From Candidatus Bathyarchaeota archaeon (GTDB lineage Archaea; Thermoproteota; CALKCG01; B24), in contig JAGTQM010000013.1 of the NCBI GenBank assembly GCA_018396755.1, positions 1 through 47,663 on the forward strand: a stretch of DNA of 47,663 bases. Reading direction: 5' to 3'. The notes under the pieces are model-generated. The model had not been told where the DNA came from. It searched no databases and worked only from the letters and a program-made list of their open reading frames with translations. Both the position numbers and the translations under genes were made by a program. This document shows positions 36,038 to 44,175 of the stretch, in pieces (position 1 is the stretch's first letter; the number at the start of each line of letters is the position of its first letter).

Positions 36038-36445
36038 TCATTCTCTAAACGCTTCAAGAGCTATGTGCACAACGGTATCTGGGTTTTTTAAAAACGGTAG
36101 AATTTCCCTAGGTAGACTTGATGCCGACGAATCCGCCTTAATCATGACTGTTCTAGGACATATGTACTGACTTCTCCTAAAGACCATAGACTTTACATCT
36201 GTTAAAATCATCTTCTCAGACCCATATCCTTTAACCATCCACGTAAACGGTCCTACTTCAAGTTTAAAAGTTATAAGTGTAGCTTCGCTTTTAAGGAACT
36301 GTTTAAATTCCCAGCTTAAATCGTAAGCTGCTTTCGACGCTGAAACAGCTATTATGCAATCCCCTCTAAGCGTCAAATACGGGTCTTTAGTAATTTCAAA
36401 GGTAGTTTTATGTTTAGCCGTTATGCTTGGATGACCTCTAGCCAC
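36038..36445 (-). CDS. DUF371 family protein
   Basis: 135 residues matching the archaeal DUF371 (COG2090) pattern. The N-terminus ARGHPSITAKHKTTFEITKD is followed by LTLRGDCIIAVSASKAAYDL, an ending MVFRRSQYICPRTVMIKADSSAS, and REILPFL. The protein is small, soluble and of unknown function; it occurs widely in archaea. It is 25 nt downstream of the pcm 3' fragment on the same strand, and it converges with trm5 with 29 bp between. Confidence 0.9.
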   Translation of the reverse strand: MARGHPSITAKHKTTFEITKDPYLTLRGDCIIAVSASKAAYDLSWEFKQFLKSEATLITFKLEVGPFTWMVKGYGSEKMILTDVKSMVFRRSQYICPRTVMIKADSSASSLPREILPFLKNPDTVVHIALEAFRE

Positions 36446-36470
36446 TATGAACTCTCTAACGTGGGAGATT

Positions 36471-36965
36471 CTACCACCATCCTTTCCAGCCTTTTCTACC
36501 TCTTAAAGGTACGAAGGCTACGCCCCCTAAACGCACTGTTTCAATAGATCCGTTGCTTCGCTTGTATGCTTTAACTAGCTCTTGAAATCCGCCTGGTGCT
36601 CCAATGGGTGTAACTATAAGTCCGCCTATTTTAAGCTGTTCGATGAGTGTGTCTGGAATTTCTGGAGCGGCGGCTGTAACTAGAATACGGTCGTATGGAG
36701 CGTTTTCAGAATAGCCTAGAGACCCATCTCCATGTATAACCGTAACCTTATCTGAATAGCCGTTTCTACGTACATTTTCTTCAGCCATTTTATAAAGCTC
36801 GAACACTATTTCAATCGTCCAGACATGACCCCATTCCTCTCTAGGCACATCTGATGGAGCGACTATTTCAGCTATTGTACACGCATGATACCCCGAGCCG
36901 GCTCCAACCTCTAATACTTTTAAACCTACTTCGAGTTCAAGCGCCTCATTCATTATGCAAACCAT
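36471..36965 (-). CDS. pcm: Protein-L-isoaspartate O-methyltransferase, C-terminal fragment
   Basis: 164 residues beginning with ATG 36965, which follows GGGTGA by 3 nt. It holds the SAM-binding core VLEVGAGSGYHACTIAEI, then the VWTIEI and DGSLGYSENAPYDRILVTAAAPEIPD motifs and the typical end FVPLRGRKG. The first residues MVCIM continue the family consensus (SAPHMVAIM) exactly where the N-terminal fragment stops. Together with that fragment, the gene would encode a 231-residue enzyme of normal length, which repairs isoaspartyl damage. Either the two fragments are made separately, or the interrupting 29 nt are removed or bypassed, or the gene is broken. Confidence 0.85.
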   Translation of the reverse strand: MVCIMNEALELEVGLKVLEVGAGSGYHACTIAEIVAPSDVPREEWGHVWTIEIVFELYKMAEENVRRNGYSDKVTVIHGDGSLGYSENAPYDRILVTAAAPEIPDTLIEQLKIGGLIVTPIGAPGGFQELVKAYKRSNGSIETVRLGGVAFVPLRGRKGWKGWW

Positions 36966-36994
36966 GTTTCACCCTTCTAGCTAAATGGCTAGAA
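36966..36994 (-). other. 29-nt hairpin segment interrupting pcm
   Basis: On the coding strand TTCTAGC-CATTTA-GCTAGAA makes a perfect 7-bp stem with a 6-nt loop, followed by GGGTGAAAC and the ATG of the downstream fragment. The segment contains the in-frame TAG stop of the upstream part. Removing exactly these 29 nt restores SAPH-MVCIM and the reading frame. The ends can slide by up to 2 nt because both sides end in AC. I could not fit a canonical bulge-helix-bulge at any of these positions. Confidence 0.75.
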
Positions 36995-37195
36995 GTGTGG
37001 TGCGGATATCGTTTGACCGTACCCTATAGGTAGGGGGGTATCGACATAAGCATATGCTCTCAAGTATTCAGGTATGAAGTTCTCTCTTGGAACCCTTCTA
37101 AACGCCTCTATAACCGATTTTGTCTTCAGAATACCTTCTCTAACGTATATTTCTATAAGCCTCTCTTTTTCTATTTTAAATTCCTCAGAAGACAT
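36989..37195 (-). CDS. pcm: Protein-L-isoaspartate O-methyltransferase, N-terminal fragment
   Basis: 68 residues: the N-terminal helices of the family ([23 protein letters not shown]) followed by the conserved [16 protein letters not shown]. The family continues directly with M-V-x-I-M and the SAM fold, but here a Phe codon and TAG follow. The stop lies inside the hairpin segment. Transcription probably starts just upstream near 37200-37230, within the gap after the geranylgeranyl reductase gene. If both fragments are translated they could form a split enzyme. Confidence 0.85.
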   Translation of the reverse strand: MSSEEFKIEKERLIEIYVREGILKTKSVIEAFRRVPRENFIPEYLRAYAYVDTPLPIGYGQTISAPHF

Positions 37196-37228
37196 GTTTC
37201 CACTGTATTTAACAGTTCACGCGAATTG

Positions 37229-38596
37229 TTAAACGTTTCCCATACCAACCATCTTATACTCATCTACTAACTTTCTCACCGCCACCAACCACTTCGGAAA
37301 ACCGTCAGGGTTCTCCGGAAAACTCTGATAATGCACTTTAACGGTTTCCATTAATTCAGATATTTTTCTAAGTCTTGAAAGGAAATTAAGCTTACCTATT
37401 GAGCGTAGAAATCTTAAGGTCTTATCTGTTATCGTAAGTTTAACTTCACCATATAGGCTGGCTTTTAAAACATCTTCTTCAGCTATCAACTTTCGACTCA
37501 TACCGTAGTTTAACTCATCATCCGAAACATTTTGGAGGAAGACTCTGAAAACGTCTAGAGACGCTTGTTTAGCACCGTAGACTCTCATGTATGCTACGTT
37601 ATAATTCCAAAGCCCTCTATAGCTTAAATCAGCCTTCTCTAAAGCCTTCACAGCAGTTTCACCAGCAAGCTTGCCAGCTGTCATGGATGGGCCTATTCCT
37701 CCGCCGTGAATTGGATTGACTTGGCAGGCGGCATCACCTACGACTAGTAAACCGTTTGAAACCATGTTGTCTAGCGGTCTCCTAGTTGGAACGAATGCTC
37801 CCCTTCCATCTAAAGTCTTAGCCTTATTGAGCCATGGAAGCTTCTCGTTTATAAACCGTGTGAAGTAGTTTTTAATCTCCATTTTTGCCCTTGAGAATTG
37901 AACGCCCAAACCTATGTTGACTACGTTTAAACCTTTAGGGAATAACCAGAAGTATCCTCCCGGGGCATACTTCTGACTCAAGTATATGCAACCGAACGTT
38001 TTATCGTTAATTTCACTCTCGAAAACTCTAATCTCTCTATAAGCTATTTCAAGGTCTTCTCTACCCACCGTTCTTTCAAACCCTGGAACCTCGGGAGCAT
38101 TCCTCCTGAGGACTGCAGATACACCAGAAGCATCTATGAAAACCCTCCCCTTTAAAACTCCACTGAAAACACTGCCTTTAACTCTAACAGCCACTACATG
38201 GTTGTTTTCAATTATCGGCTTCAAAACCGTGGTTTTATCCATAAACTCTACGCCAGCGTCTAAAGCCTCTTTAATAAGTCTTCTTCCGAATTCGCGTCTA
38301 TTAACCATGAAGGCTTTAGCGCCTAAACCCATTATTCTAAGAGATGTTTCAAAGTCTGGTGAGAATATTTTAACACCTTCAAGCTCCCAGCAGAGCTCTG
38401 AACCAGTAGGATATGCTAATCTTATATTGTCAAAATGATGCATGCCAACGGCATCTCCGCAAGCTTTAAGCCCAATGTTTTCGGCAGATTTAGATTCTAT
38501 GAGGCAGACGTTTAAGCCATTTTCCGCAGCTGTTTTCGCGGCTAGACATCCGCCTGTCCCAGCACCTACTACCACTAGGTCGTAGGAGGGCTCCAT
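37229..38596 (-). CDS. Geranylgeranyl reductase (archaeal lipid saturation)
   Basis: 455 residues. The FAD-binding motif VVGAGTGGCLAAKTAAENG is at the N-terminus. Further family features are KACGDAVG, a central VFIDASGVSAVLRR, and the second FAD motif VVGDAACQVNPIHGGGIGPSM. The C-terminal part (about 330-450) is helical. Enzymes of this group reduce the double bonds of geranylgeranyl chains in archaeal ether lipids, using FAD and reduced donors. A TATA-like GATAAATTTG near 38620-38629 on this strand fits a leaderless start at ATG 38596. The phosphopantetheine adenylyltransferase gene lies 34 bp upstream. Confidence 0.92.
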   Translation of the reverse strand: MEPSYDLVVVGAGTGGCLAAKTAAENGLNVCLIESKSAENIGLKACGDAVGMHHFDNIRLAYPTGSELCWELEGVKIFSPDFETSLRIMGLGAKAFMVNRREFGRRLIKEALDAGVEFMDKTTVLKPIIENNHVVAVRVKGSVFSGVLKGRVFIDASGVSAVLRRNAPEVPGFERTVGREDLEIAYREIRVFESEINDKTFGCIYLSQKYAPGGYFWLFPKGLNVVNIGLGVQFSRAKMEIKNYFTRFINEKLPWLNKAKTLDGRGAFVPTRRPLDNMVSNGLLVVGDAACQVNPIHGGGIGPSMTAGKLAGETAVKALEKADLSYRGLWNYNVAYMRVYGAKQASLDVFRVFLQNVSDDELNYGMSRKLIAEEDVLKASLYGEVKLTITDKTLRFLRSIGKLNFLSRLRKISELMETVKVHYQSFPENPDGFPKWLVAVRKLVDEYKMVGMGNV

Positions 38597-38630
38597 GTGA
38601 TTATGTTATGCTTTTCAGGCAAATTTATCT

Positions 38631-39101
38631 TTATCTCAACAATCTACCATTCTCATCTATTTCTCCAAGCCTTATCCTAGTAGAGGATATAGGCTTCCCA
38701 TCCTCAGCTAAAACCATGGGGATTTTTACGACTTTAAGAGCTTTTAAACCTTTAATCTCTCTAATTCTATTTATTTCAAATGCCCTATTGCAGGTTTCAT
38801 CGCTAACGACTATTGCCTCTATAGCTGGATCAGATATCGTTGGACCATAGGGGTCTTCTATAGGCGTAATTATCGCTCTAGAGACCACCTGCATATCAAC
38901 CAATAGTTTTTTCAAACTTTCTAACCTTTCAACGTAAGGTTTAACTCTGTGAGGCTTACTCATGCTTCTTATGAACGTATCCGTCGTGAGACCTATGAGG
39001 ACTTTATCTCCAAGTTCGAAAGCACTACGTAAAAGCTCCCTATGACCTTTATGAATTATATCAAACGTACCGCCTATCGCAACAAGTCTAAATTTATACA
39101 C
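38631..39101 (-). CDS. coaD: Phosphopantetheine adenylyltransferase, archaeal type
   Basis: 156 residues of the cytidylyltransferase-like HIGH superfamily. The N-terminus VAIGGTFDIIHKGHRELL contains the HxGH motif (HKGH), and ISSTRIR near the C-terminus is the second nucleotide-binding motif. The conserved DPYGPTISDP and VSDETCNRAFEIN segments mark the archaeal PPAT group. It transfers AMP from ATP to 4'-phosphopantetheine to make dephospho-CoA. The start appears to be GTG at 39101. The downstream gene is the reductase at 37229. Confidence 0.93.
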   Translation of the reverse strand: MYKFRLVAIGGTFDIIHKGHRELLRSAFELGDKVLIGLTTDTFIRSMSKPHRVKPYVERLESLKKLLVDMQVVSRAIITPIEDPYGPTISDPAIEAIVVSDETCNRAFEINRIREIKGLKALKVVKIPMVLAEDGKPISSTRIRLGEIDENGRLLR

Positions 39102-39206
39102 AGACTATACAACGATTAGGTTAAACTTAAACGTAGAGTGGGGGCTATTTCTTTAAACCAATATGATACCTCATGAAGGAATATATTTTTAGTGTTCTAC
39201 TGCTAC

Positions 39207-40424
39207 TCACGTCGATCCAATCAGGGCTGAGCTACGTTTTACTTCATGCGGTTTTTGATACGCCTTTAATAGAACGGCTAATGCTGTAGTCTGAGTTGAA
39301 ACTACGAAGAGCGATGTTGCAATTAGAGAAATGTTAAGGTCTATTATTAAACCGTAAATTCCACCGCTTATTAAGAAGCCAAACCCATAGGTTGCGTTAA
39401 AAACCCCATAAGCGGTTCCCCTCGAGGAAAGGGGTGTGAATTCTGAAACCGCTGCACGGTACGTCGATTCCTGTACTCCAAGAACTATTCCGAAGAATAC
39501 GGAGGCGACTATTAAAGCCGTTAAATCAGAGTTAACCATGGTAAATAGAGGTGGAAATACTGAAAGTATGAAAGGTAGCACTAGAATTTTAATACCAAAC
39601 TTGTCGTACAAGTATCCTGAGAGCAGAGCGGCTGGCGCATCAATCCCTTGGATTAAAAGATAGATTAGAGGAACCATCCACTGTTGCTGCTCCGGTTGGA
39701 GAATCATCGAGACTTTGTACAATATTAATGACGCTGGGACAAGCCCGATAGTGTTCAATACAACCGCTAATGTGTAAATGTAGAAAAGTCTTCCGAGAAT
39801 TCTACCCTTTACAATTGCCGTCTTCGGCTCAACCGCTATTCTAGAACCTATTTTCCAGTATGTGAAGACTAAAGCTGTAAGAAGCATTGTAAATGGTATT
39901 ATGAGAAAGTTAAAAGTCCACCTGTAGTTGTTACTACTATACAGCATTAGAGTAGCTACTATGAGCGGTCCCATGACTGCGCCGACTTGATCTAGAAATT
40001 CATGTATTCCAAATGCTTTACCAGCTCCAACGCCTCCGCTTACGATCGATAAAATCGTATCCCTAGATGGGGATCTACACGCCTTTCCCAATCTTTCAAG
40101 TAAGACTAGGATTGCAGCTATTTCCCAGCCGTTTGTAAACCCTAGAAGCGGTATTGAAACGATTAACCCGTAGCCTAGGAACATGAAAACCCAATAAGCA
40201 CGAGTAGTATCAGCTAGAAAACCGCTGAGTAATCTCACAGCGTATCCTAGAAACTCTCCAAGTCCACTGATAAGCCCCACAATGAAAGCAGTAGCACCTA
40301 AAAACTTAAGATAGCCCGGTATTAGACCGCGTGAACCTTCATAGACGATATCGCCCATTAAGCTTACGATTCCGAGAAGTAAGATGCTGACGTAGATGTT
40401 TTTTAATTCGGAGGCATGCTTCAT
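39207..40424 (-). CDS. MFS-family membrane transporter
   Basis: 405 residues with about 11-12 hydrophobic segments, for example 10-30, 42-60, 75-95, 100-112, 135-155, 165-185 and six more after the central loop near 190-210. The motif GFLADTTRAYWVF between helices 2 and 3 is the MFS loop 2-3 signature in degenerate form. A second, similar one (SGYLYDKFGIK) follows helix 8. The substrate cannot be read from the sequence; drug or metabolite efflux is common for this type. A TATA-like TTTAATATATC near 40462-40473 on this strand leaves a leader of about 17 nt. Confidence 0.88.
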   Translation of the reverse strand: MKHASELKNIYVSILLLGIVSLMGDIVYEGSRGLIPGYLKFLGATAFIVGLISGLGEFLGYAVRLLSGFLADTTRAYWVFMFLGYGLIVSIPLLGFTNGWEIAAILVLLERLGKACRSPSRDTILSIVSGGVGAGKAFGIHEFLDQVGAVMGPLIVATLMLYSSNNYRWTFNFLIIPFTMLLTALVFTYWKIGSRIAVEPKTAIVKGRILGRLFYIYTLAVVLNTIGLVPASLILYKVSMILQPEQQQWMVPLIYLLIQGIDAPAALLSGYLYDKFGIKILVLPFILSVFPPLFTMVNSDLTALIVASVFFGIVLGVQESTYRAAVSEFTPLSSRGTAYGVFNATYGFGFLISGGIYGLIIDLNISLIATSLFVVSTQTTALAVLLKAYQKPHEVKRSSALIGST

Positions 40425-40545
40425 AGCAGACCGCTAGTTTAAGCTAGAGTAGCATATGTGATATATTAAAGTTTAACATTTTAACTTTGGAACTATTTAA
40501 GGGGGACAATTTAGGTAAGTGAGGGGGAAGCTTTCATAATGGTTG

Positions 40546-40635
40546 ATGGGGGCTGTTAAAGCCCAGGAATTGGTGGAAGCCGTCTATGAAGGCAGTAATG
40601 GAAGAATAACCATTAAATTGCCGCTGATGAAATAA
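40546..40635 (+). CDS. Possible small protein, 29 residues
   Basis: The reading frame MGAVKAQELVEAVYEGSNG continues to a stop at 40633-40635. Helix-like N-terminus and strand-like ITIKLPLMK end are visible. GAGGGG at 40521-40526 is too distant to be a good ribosome binding site. It may be real, a remnant, or chance. The surrounding 269-bp gap between the transporter and rtcB holds nothing else that I can support. Confidence 0.2.
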   Translation: MGAVKAQELVEAVYEGSNGRITIKLPLMK

Positions 40636-40693
40636 TTTAACTGATGAACGTAAGTGAGCTACCAACGCTTAAGCGTGTTAGCTTCCTAGAAGA

Positions 40694-43642
40694 TTATCCT
40701 TTAACAACGGCTATTGGAATTAGTCTGGCGACTTTTGTAGCTATACCTACTCTATGGCTTACTTCAGCCACTAGATCGCACGGTTTATAGGCTCCAGAGG
40801 CTTCTTCGCTTAAAACACTTAAGCTTGCCGCTTCAACCACTATGCCTTGACGCTCCATTTCACGCTTGATTACTTCTCCCCTCCAACGTTCTTTGGCTTT
40901 GGCTCTTGATAGTAATCTTCCAGCTCCGTGGGCTGTAGAGCCGAATGTAAGCTCCATCGATTTAGGCGTGCCAACTAAGACCCAGCTTGAATCAGCCATA
41001 GATCCTGGAATTAATACGGGTTGACCTACGTTTCTATATTTGGCTGGAATTTCAGGTTTACCTGCTGGAAACGCTCTAGTAGCGCCCTTCCTATGAACAT
41101 AGACCTTCCTCTTAGTCCCCTTATTGTCGACTACGTGCTCTTCAAGCTTAGCTATGTTATGTGCTACGTCATAGACTAAGTGCATGTCTAAATCCTCTGG
41201 ATCCATCTTGAAGACACTGCTGAAGCTTCCTCTAACCCAGTACATTATGACCTGTCTATTTGCAAATGCGTAGTTTACGCCACATTTCATAGCTTTCACG
41301 TAGTCTTCACCTTCCCGGCTTGACGCTGGTACACATGCTAGTTCCCTATCCGGAGTGCGAATTCCATATCTATGCATAGCCCTCTCCATGAGTCTAAGGT
41401 AGTCTGAACATATCTGATGACCGAAACCTCTAGAACCCGTATGAATAAGCACCATAATCTGTCCTTCCCGTTCAATACCGAAGACCTTCGCAATCTCCAG
41501 ATCCTCTATCCGATCTACGACGTCTATTTCTAGGAAGTGGTTTCCAGAGCCCAAGGTACCTATCTGAGGCTCTCCGCGACTTCTAGCAGTATTTGAAACC
41601 TTACTTGGATCAGCACCGTATATGCTACCATGTTCTTCACAGTACTCTAAATCCTCATCCCAGCCTAGGCCATGCTTAACAGCCCATCCAGCACCTTCAA
41701 CCATAAGCTCATCTAAATCCCTACTCGTAACCCTGAGGTCTCTTCTACGGCTTCCAAGACCGCTAGGAACATTTCTAAAAAGCGTAACCGTAAGCTGTTT
41801 TAAAACTGGCTTAATATCCTTCACCGTAAGATTCGTTTTAACAAGTCGTACCCCACAGTTATGAACAACTATTCCATTAGCTATGAAATTGTGCACATCA
41901 TGGTAAACCCCTATATCGTAGAATTTCGCGTAGTTAGGCTTGATACGTTCAACTTTTATAACTTTGTCTGAGACAAAGCCGCCTTTATGGCAGAATTTTA
42001 ATGTGAATTCTTCGAATGTTGGAAAGTCTTGGGCTACTCTGATGTCAGATGATGCCCCATATATGTTTCTTTCGACGAGTCTTTTATTTACATGTTTCCC
42101 AGCAACTGCTTCATATGCTTTACTAATGCTTTTCGTACTTGCATAGACTTTCATCGCCTTTTCAACCGCTTCCTCACGCATCTTTTTAACCGCATTCTTC
42201 CTCTTCAGGTATTCGTAAGCAATGGATGCCTGAGCCTTTTTCTTAGGTGAGCATTCGTAACTAATGTAGCCGAGGAAGTTTCTTATAGAGTCTTCATCTA
42301 CTATTGAAAGCCTATATGTTACGCGTCCTTCGAGAGATTTAACCTTATAGATTATACTTTTAACGTTAAATTCGCGAAGAATTTTTGAAACTTCTTCGAG
42401 GAAGAGTATTAGGTTGCCCTCAAGCTCTATCTTCTTAGATTGAGTGAAACTTATTGGTAGTGGTGTATAATCATTGAAGTAAACAGTACTTCCATCTGCT
42501 CCGAAGAGCCCGGCTAAAAAGTTTCTCTTAATCCAGAGTTGAGCATTCTTAATCCACTCAGGGATATGGTAAACTTGCTTTGCCTTCTTTCCAATAGGCA
42601 TTCCAAGTTTATGCATGAGGATTGAGAAGGCTCTAGATGTAACTTTAACTGTAGAATCTGTACAGCAACTCTCATACAAGTTTTTCCACGCAGTTTTTAT
42701 ACGAACCCTCCTTTTTCTTGTATATATCTTCGACGGTTTAACTCCAAGCTTTTCGAAGTATTTCACGATCTCTTTAAGCTCCTCAGCTTCTCCGTGGAAA
42801 CTTAAAACTAGTCTCTTACCTCCTTCTAAGTATAGAGAGCCATCTCCCAAGGCATATCCAAGAAGTCTAGCGAGCAAACCAACTTTAGGATCGTTGAATC
42901 TTAATGGAATAAGACCCTTCTTTTTAAGATAATCAAGTATCTGGCGATCGTATTCTCTAAAATCTCCGTCATCCAGTAGTACACGATAATCTACGCTATA
43001 TTCTACGCCTTCAAAAGGATATACAATAACATGATCACCTTCTTTAATCTCCTCCAGGTTTTTATATCCTTCAGGTGTAAGGATTGGGTGGTCTCTGCTT
43101 CCTTCGATCATCCGACCAGCTTCGGTCATTATACGAATTGCAAATTCTCCAGGTTCAACGCTTCTCTCAGCGATGAAAGCGATATTAGAGGAGTCATTGT
43201 GTCCTTCCTTTACATCATAGACTTTAAGACTTTGATTATAGTTTTTTTCCGCGATTTCCTCTATCCTTAACCAGTATCCGTACTCCGTCAAAACTAGTGA
43301 ATTAGGAGCAAGACAATTGATATCATAGCCTACCCCTCCTGGGCTTACAACTCCAGTTTCAGCGTCAAAGGCCCCTACTCCTCCTATTGGGAAGCCGTAT
43401 CCTTCGTGGCCATCTGGTAGAGTAATGCTGTACTTGTAGATGCCGGGTAGTGTGGCTACATTTGCACATTGGATGAGCGTTCTATCAGAACGCATTTTCT
43501 CCAAGAGTTTTTCATCGGCAAGCACTAAGCCTGGAACAGACATACCTGGTTTGAAAGTCTCTGGGATACGCCACATGTATTCGTTTATCTTCTGTAGTGG
43601 AACCTCATGAGAGGTTTCGCCAGAATACCCTTCTTCACCCAT
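40694..43642 (-). CDS. rtcB: RtcB tRNA-splicing/RNA repair ligase, intein-containing precursor
   Basis: 982-residue precursor of the GTP-dependent ligase that joins 2',3'-cyclic phosphate or 3'-phosphate ends to 5'-OH ends. It completes tRNA splicing in archaea. The intein (residues 110-595) interrupts GGVGYDINC. Splicing gives GVGYDIN-CGVRLV and a mature protein of 496 residues, typical length. Mature Cys110 (the +1 residue) is the Mn-binding Cys. Other metal ligands are visible in GSGNHFLEID and HTGSRGFGHQ. The guanylylated His is in the later TAHGAGR segment. AGGAGGTG with 5 nt spacing precedes ATG 43642. The 5' region can fold to hide this site, as listed separately. Confidence 0.97.
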   Translation of the reverse strand: MGEEGYSGETSHEVPLQKINEYMWRIPETFKPGMSVPGLVLADEKLLEKMRSDRTLIQCANVATLPGIYKYSITLPDGHEGYGFPIGGVGAFDAETGVVSPGGVGYDINCLAPNSLVLTEYGYWLRIEEIAEKNYNQSLKVYDVKEGHNDSSNIAFIAERSVEPGEFAIRIMTEAGRMIEGSRDHPILTPEGYKNLEEIKEGDHVIVYPFEGVEYSVDYRVLLDDGDFREYDRQILDYLKKKGLIPLRFNDPKVGLLARLLGYALGDGSLYLEGGKRLVLSFHGEAEELKEIVKYFEKLGVKPSKIYTRKRRVRIKTAWKNLYESCCTDSTVKVTSRAFSILMHKLGMPIGKKAKQVYHIPEWIKNAQLWIKRNFLAGLFGADGSTVYFNDYTPLPISFTQSKKIELEGNLILFLEEVSKILREFNVKSIIYKVKSLEGRVTYRLSIVDEDSIRNFLGYISYECSPKKKAQASIAYEYLKRKNAVKKMREEAVEKAMKVYASTKSISKAYEAVAGKHVNKRLVERNIYGASSDIRVAQDFPTFEEFTLKFCHKGGFVSDKVIKVERIKPNYAKFYDIGVYHDVHNFIANGIVVHNCGVRLVKTNLTVKDIKPVLKQLTVTLFRNVPSGLGSRRRDLRVTSRDLDELMVEGAGWAVKHGLGWDEDLEYCEEHGSIYGADPSKVSNTARSRGEPQIGTLGSGNHFLEIDVVDRIEDLEIAKVFGIEREGQIMVLIHTGSRGFGHQICSDYLRLMERAMHRYGIRTPDRELACVPASSREGEDYVKAMKCGVNYAFANRQVIMYWVRGSFSSVFKMDPEDLDMHLVYDVAHNIAKLEEHVVDNKGTKRKVYVHRKGATRAFPAGKPEIPAKYRNVGQPVLIPGSMADSSWVLVGTPKSMELTFGSTAHGAGRLLSRAKAKERWRGEVIKREMERQGIVVEAASLSVLSEEASGAYKPCDLVAEVSHRVGIATKVARLIPIAVVKG
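41858..43315 (-). other. Intein in RtcB (486 residues, LAGLIDADG type)
   Basis: This encodes residues 110-595. It begins CLAPNSLVL, with Cys1 as nucleophile and block B motif GSRDHP. It ends YHDVHNFIANGIVVHN, with a terminal His-Asn followed by Cys as +1. Both LAGLIDADG motifs are canonical and acidic: LLGYALGDGS and FLAGLFGADGS. The homing endonuclease is therefore likely active. Inserting before the Mn-binding Cys is a site also used in other archaeal RtcB proteins, such as that of Pyrococcus horikoshii. Confidence 0.95.
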
Positions 43643-43644
43643 TG

Positions 43645-43714
43645 TAACACCTCCTAAGGGAGCATCTGTCGGTCTCCCTCCGAAAGAAGAGAGAGTCCTA
43701 CATTAGGAGGGTTA
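43645..43714 (-). promoter_or_regulatory. Inverted repeat in the rtcB leader that can sequester its Shine-Dalgarno
   Basis: On the rtcB strand UAACCCUCCUAA (43714-43703) pairs with UUAGGAGG-U-GUUA (43657-43645): 8 perfect bp, a 1-nt bulge, and 4 bp more. The 3' arm contains the whole AGGAGG ribosome binding site and reaches within 2 nt of the ATG. Within the 45-nt loop, CUCUCUC can pair with GAGGGAG (one G-U). An alternative hairpin GGGAG...CUCCC competes. TATA-like boxes at about 43722-43737, 43742-43751 and 43774-43786 are possible; only the upstream ones leave the whole repeat in the transcript. Confidence 0.6.
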
Positions 43715-43917
43715 AAATCACTCTAATAAATATTTAGATTGCATTTAAGTCTACCATATTAGATTACGTAGTGACTTTATAATGGTAACCTTCTTCAAGG
43801 AAGGCGACTCTTACGAAAGACCTTCATAGATTTGGTGGAGAAGTTAAAACCTCAAAAATAGAATGATGTTTTGATAGAACATTGAAATATTGTCCGTCAA
43901 ATTGGTGGCTTTCACGT

Positions 43918-44175
43918 TTAAACTTGTATTATGGGATTTAAGAGTTTCAATGCCTCTTCAAGATCATTCGTATTCGATATTTTAAGACCTGTCCACCAAT
44001 CCCGTTCAAGATGTATTGTATTCTTTTCAAAGATTTCTTCAATTCTGTCGAGTATTTCATCGCAGTTCTTTATTTTAAAATATTTAAACTCCTTAGTTCC
44101 GTCGGGGGAGGTCCTTATTCTTCTTAAGTAAAGCCCTCCCTCCAATATGTCGATGTCACTTGCGAAAAATAACAT
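43918..44175 (-). CDS. Unknown protein, C-terminal part (probably the same gene as 44156-44668)
   Basis: 85 residues as read, with FFASDIDILEGGLYL at the start and a long charged helix (DEILDRIEEIFEKN) after that. I recognise no family. It overlaps the upstream frame by 20 bp. If one T is dropped from the run TTTTT in the overlap, the two frames fuse as GYEIHVIFASDIDILEGGLYL, a natural-looking strand-turn-strand. The likeliest reading is a single protein of about 246 residues with a frameshift. Confidence 0.55.
   Translation of the reverse strand: MLFFASDIDILEGGLYLRRIRTSPDGTKEFKYFKIKNCDEILDRIEEIFEKNTIHLERDWWTGLKISNTNDLEEALKLLNPIIQV

Noticed and set aside
36966-36994. The pcm insert as a classical bulge-helix-bulge intron
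   Set aside because: At the three possible junctions (0, -1, -2 nt slide) the 4-bp central helix has at least one mismatch and the outer helix does not form. The perfect stem is internal. So no canonical motif can be claimed, though removal by other means stays open.
36966-36997. Ribosome bypass like T4 gene 60 at pcm
   Set aside because: The take-off codon CAC has no matching landing codon in the right frame; CAT near the end would continue in the wrong frame. Kept only as a possibility.
40546-40635. Small 29-residue frame as a definite gene
   Set aside because: No close ribosome binding site or recognisable homology. Listed only at low confidence.
40616-40660. Possible C/D box RNA from two TGATGA motifs before rtcB
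   Set aside because: The two motifs are only about 12 nt apart and no box D at the right spacing or terminal stem is visible.
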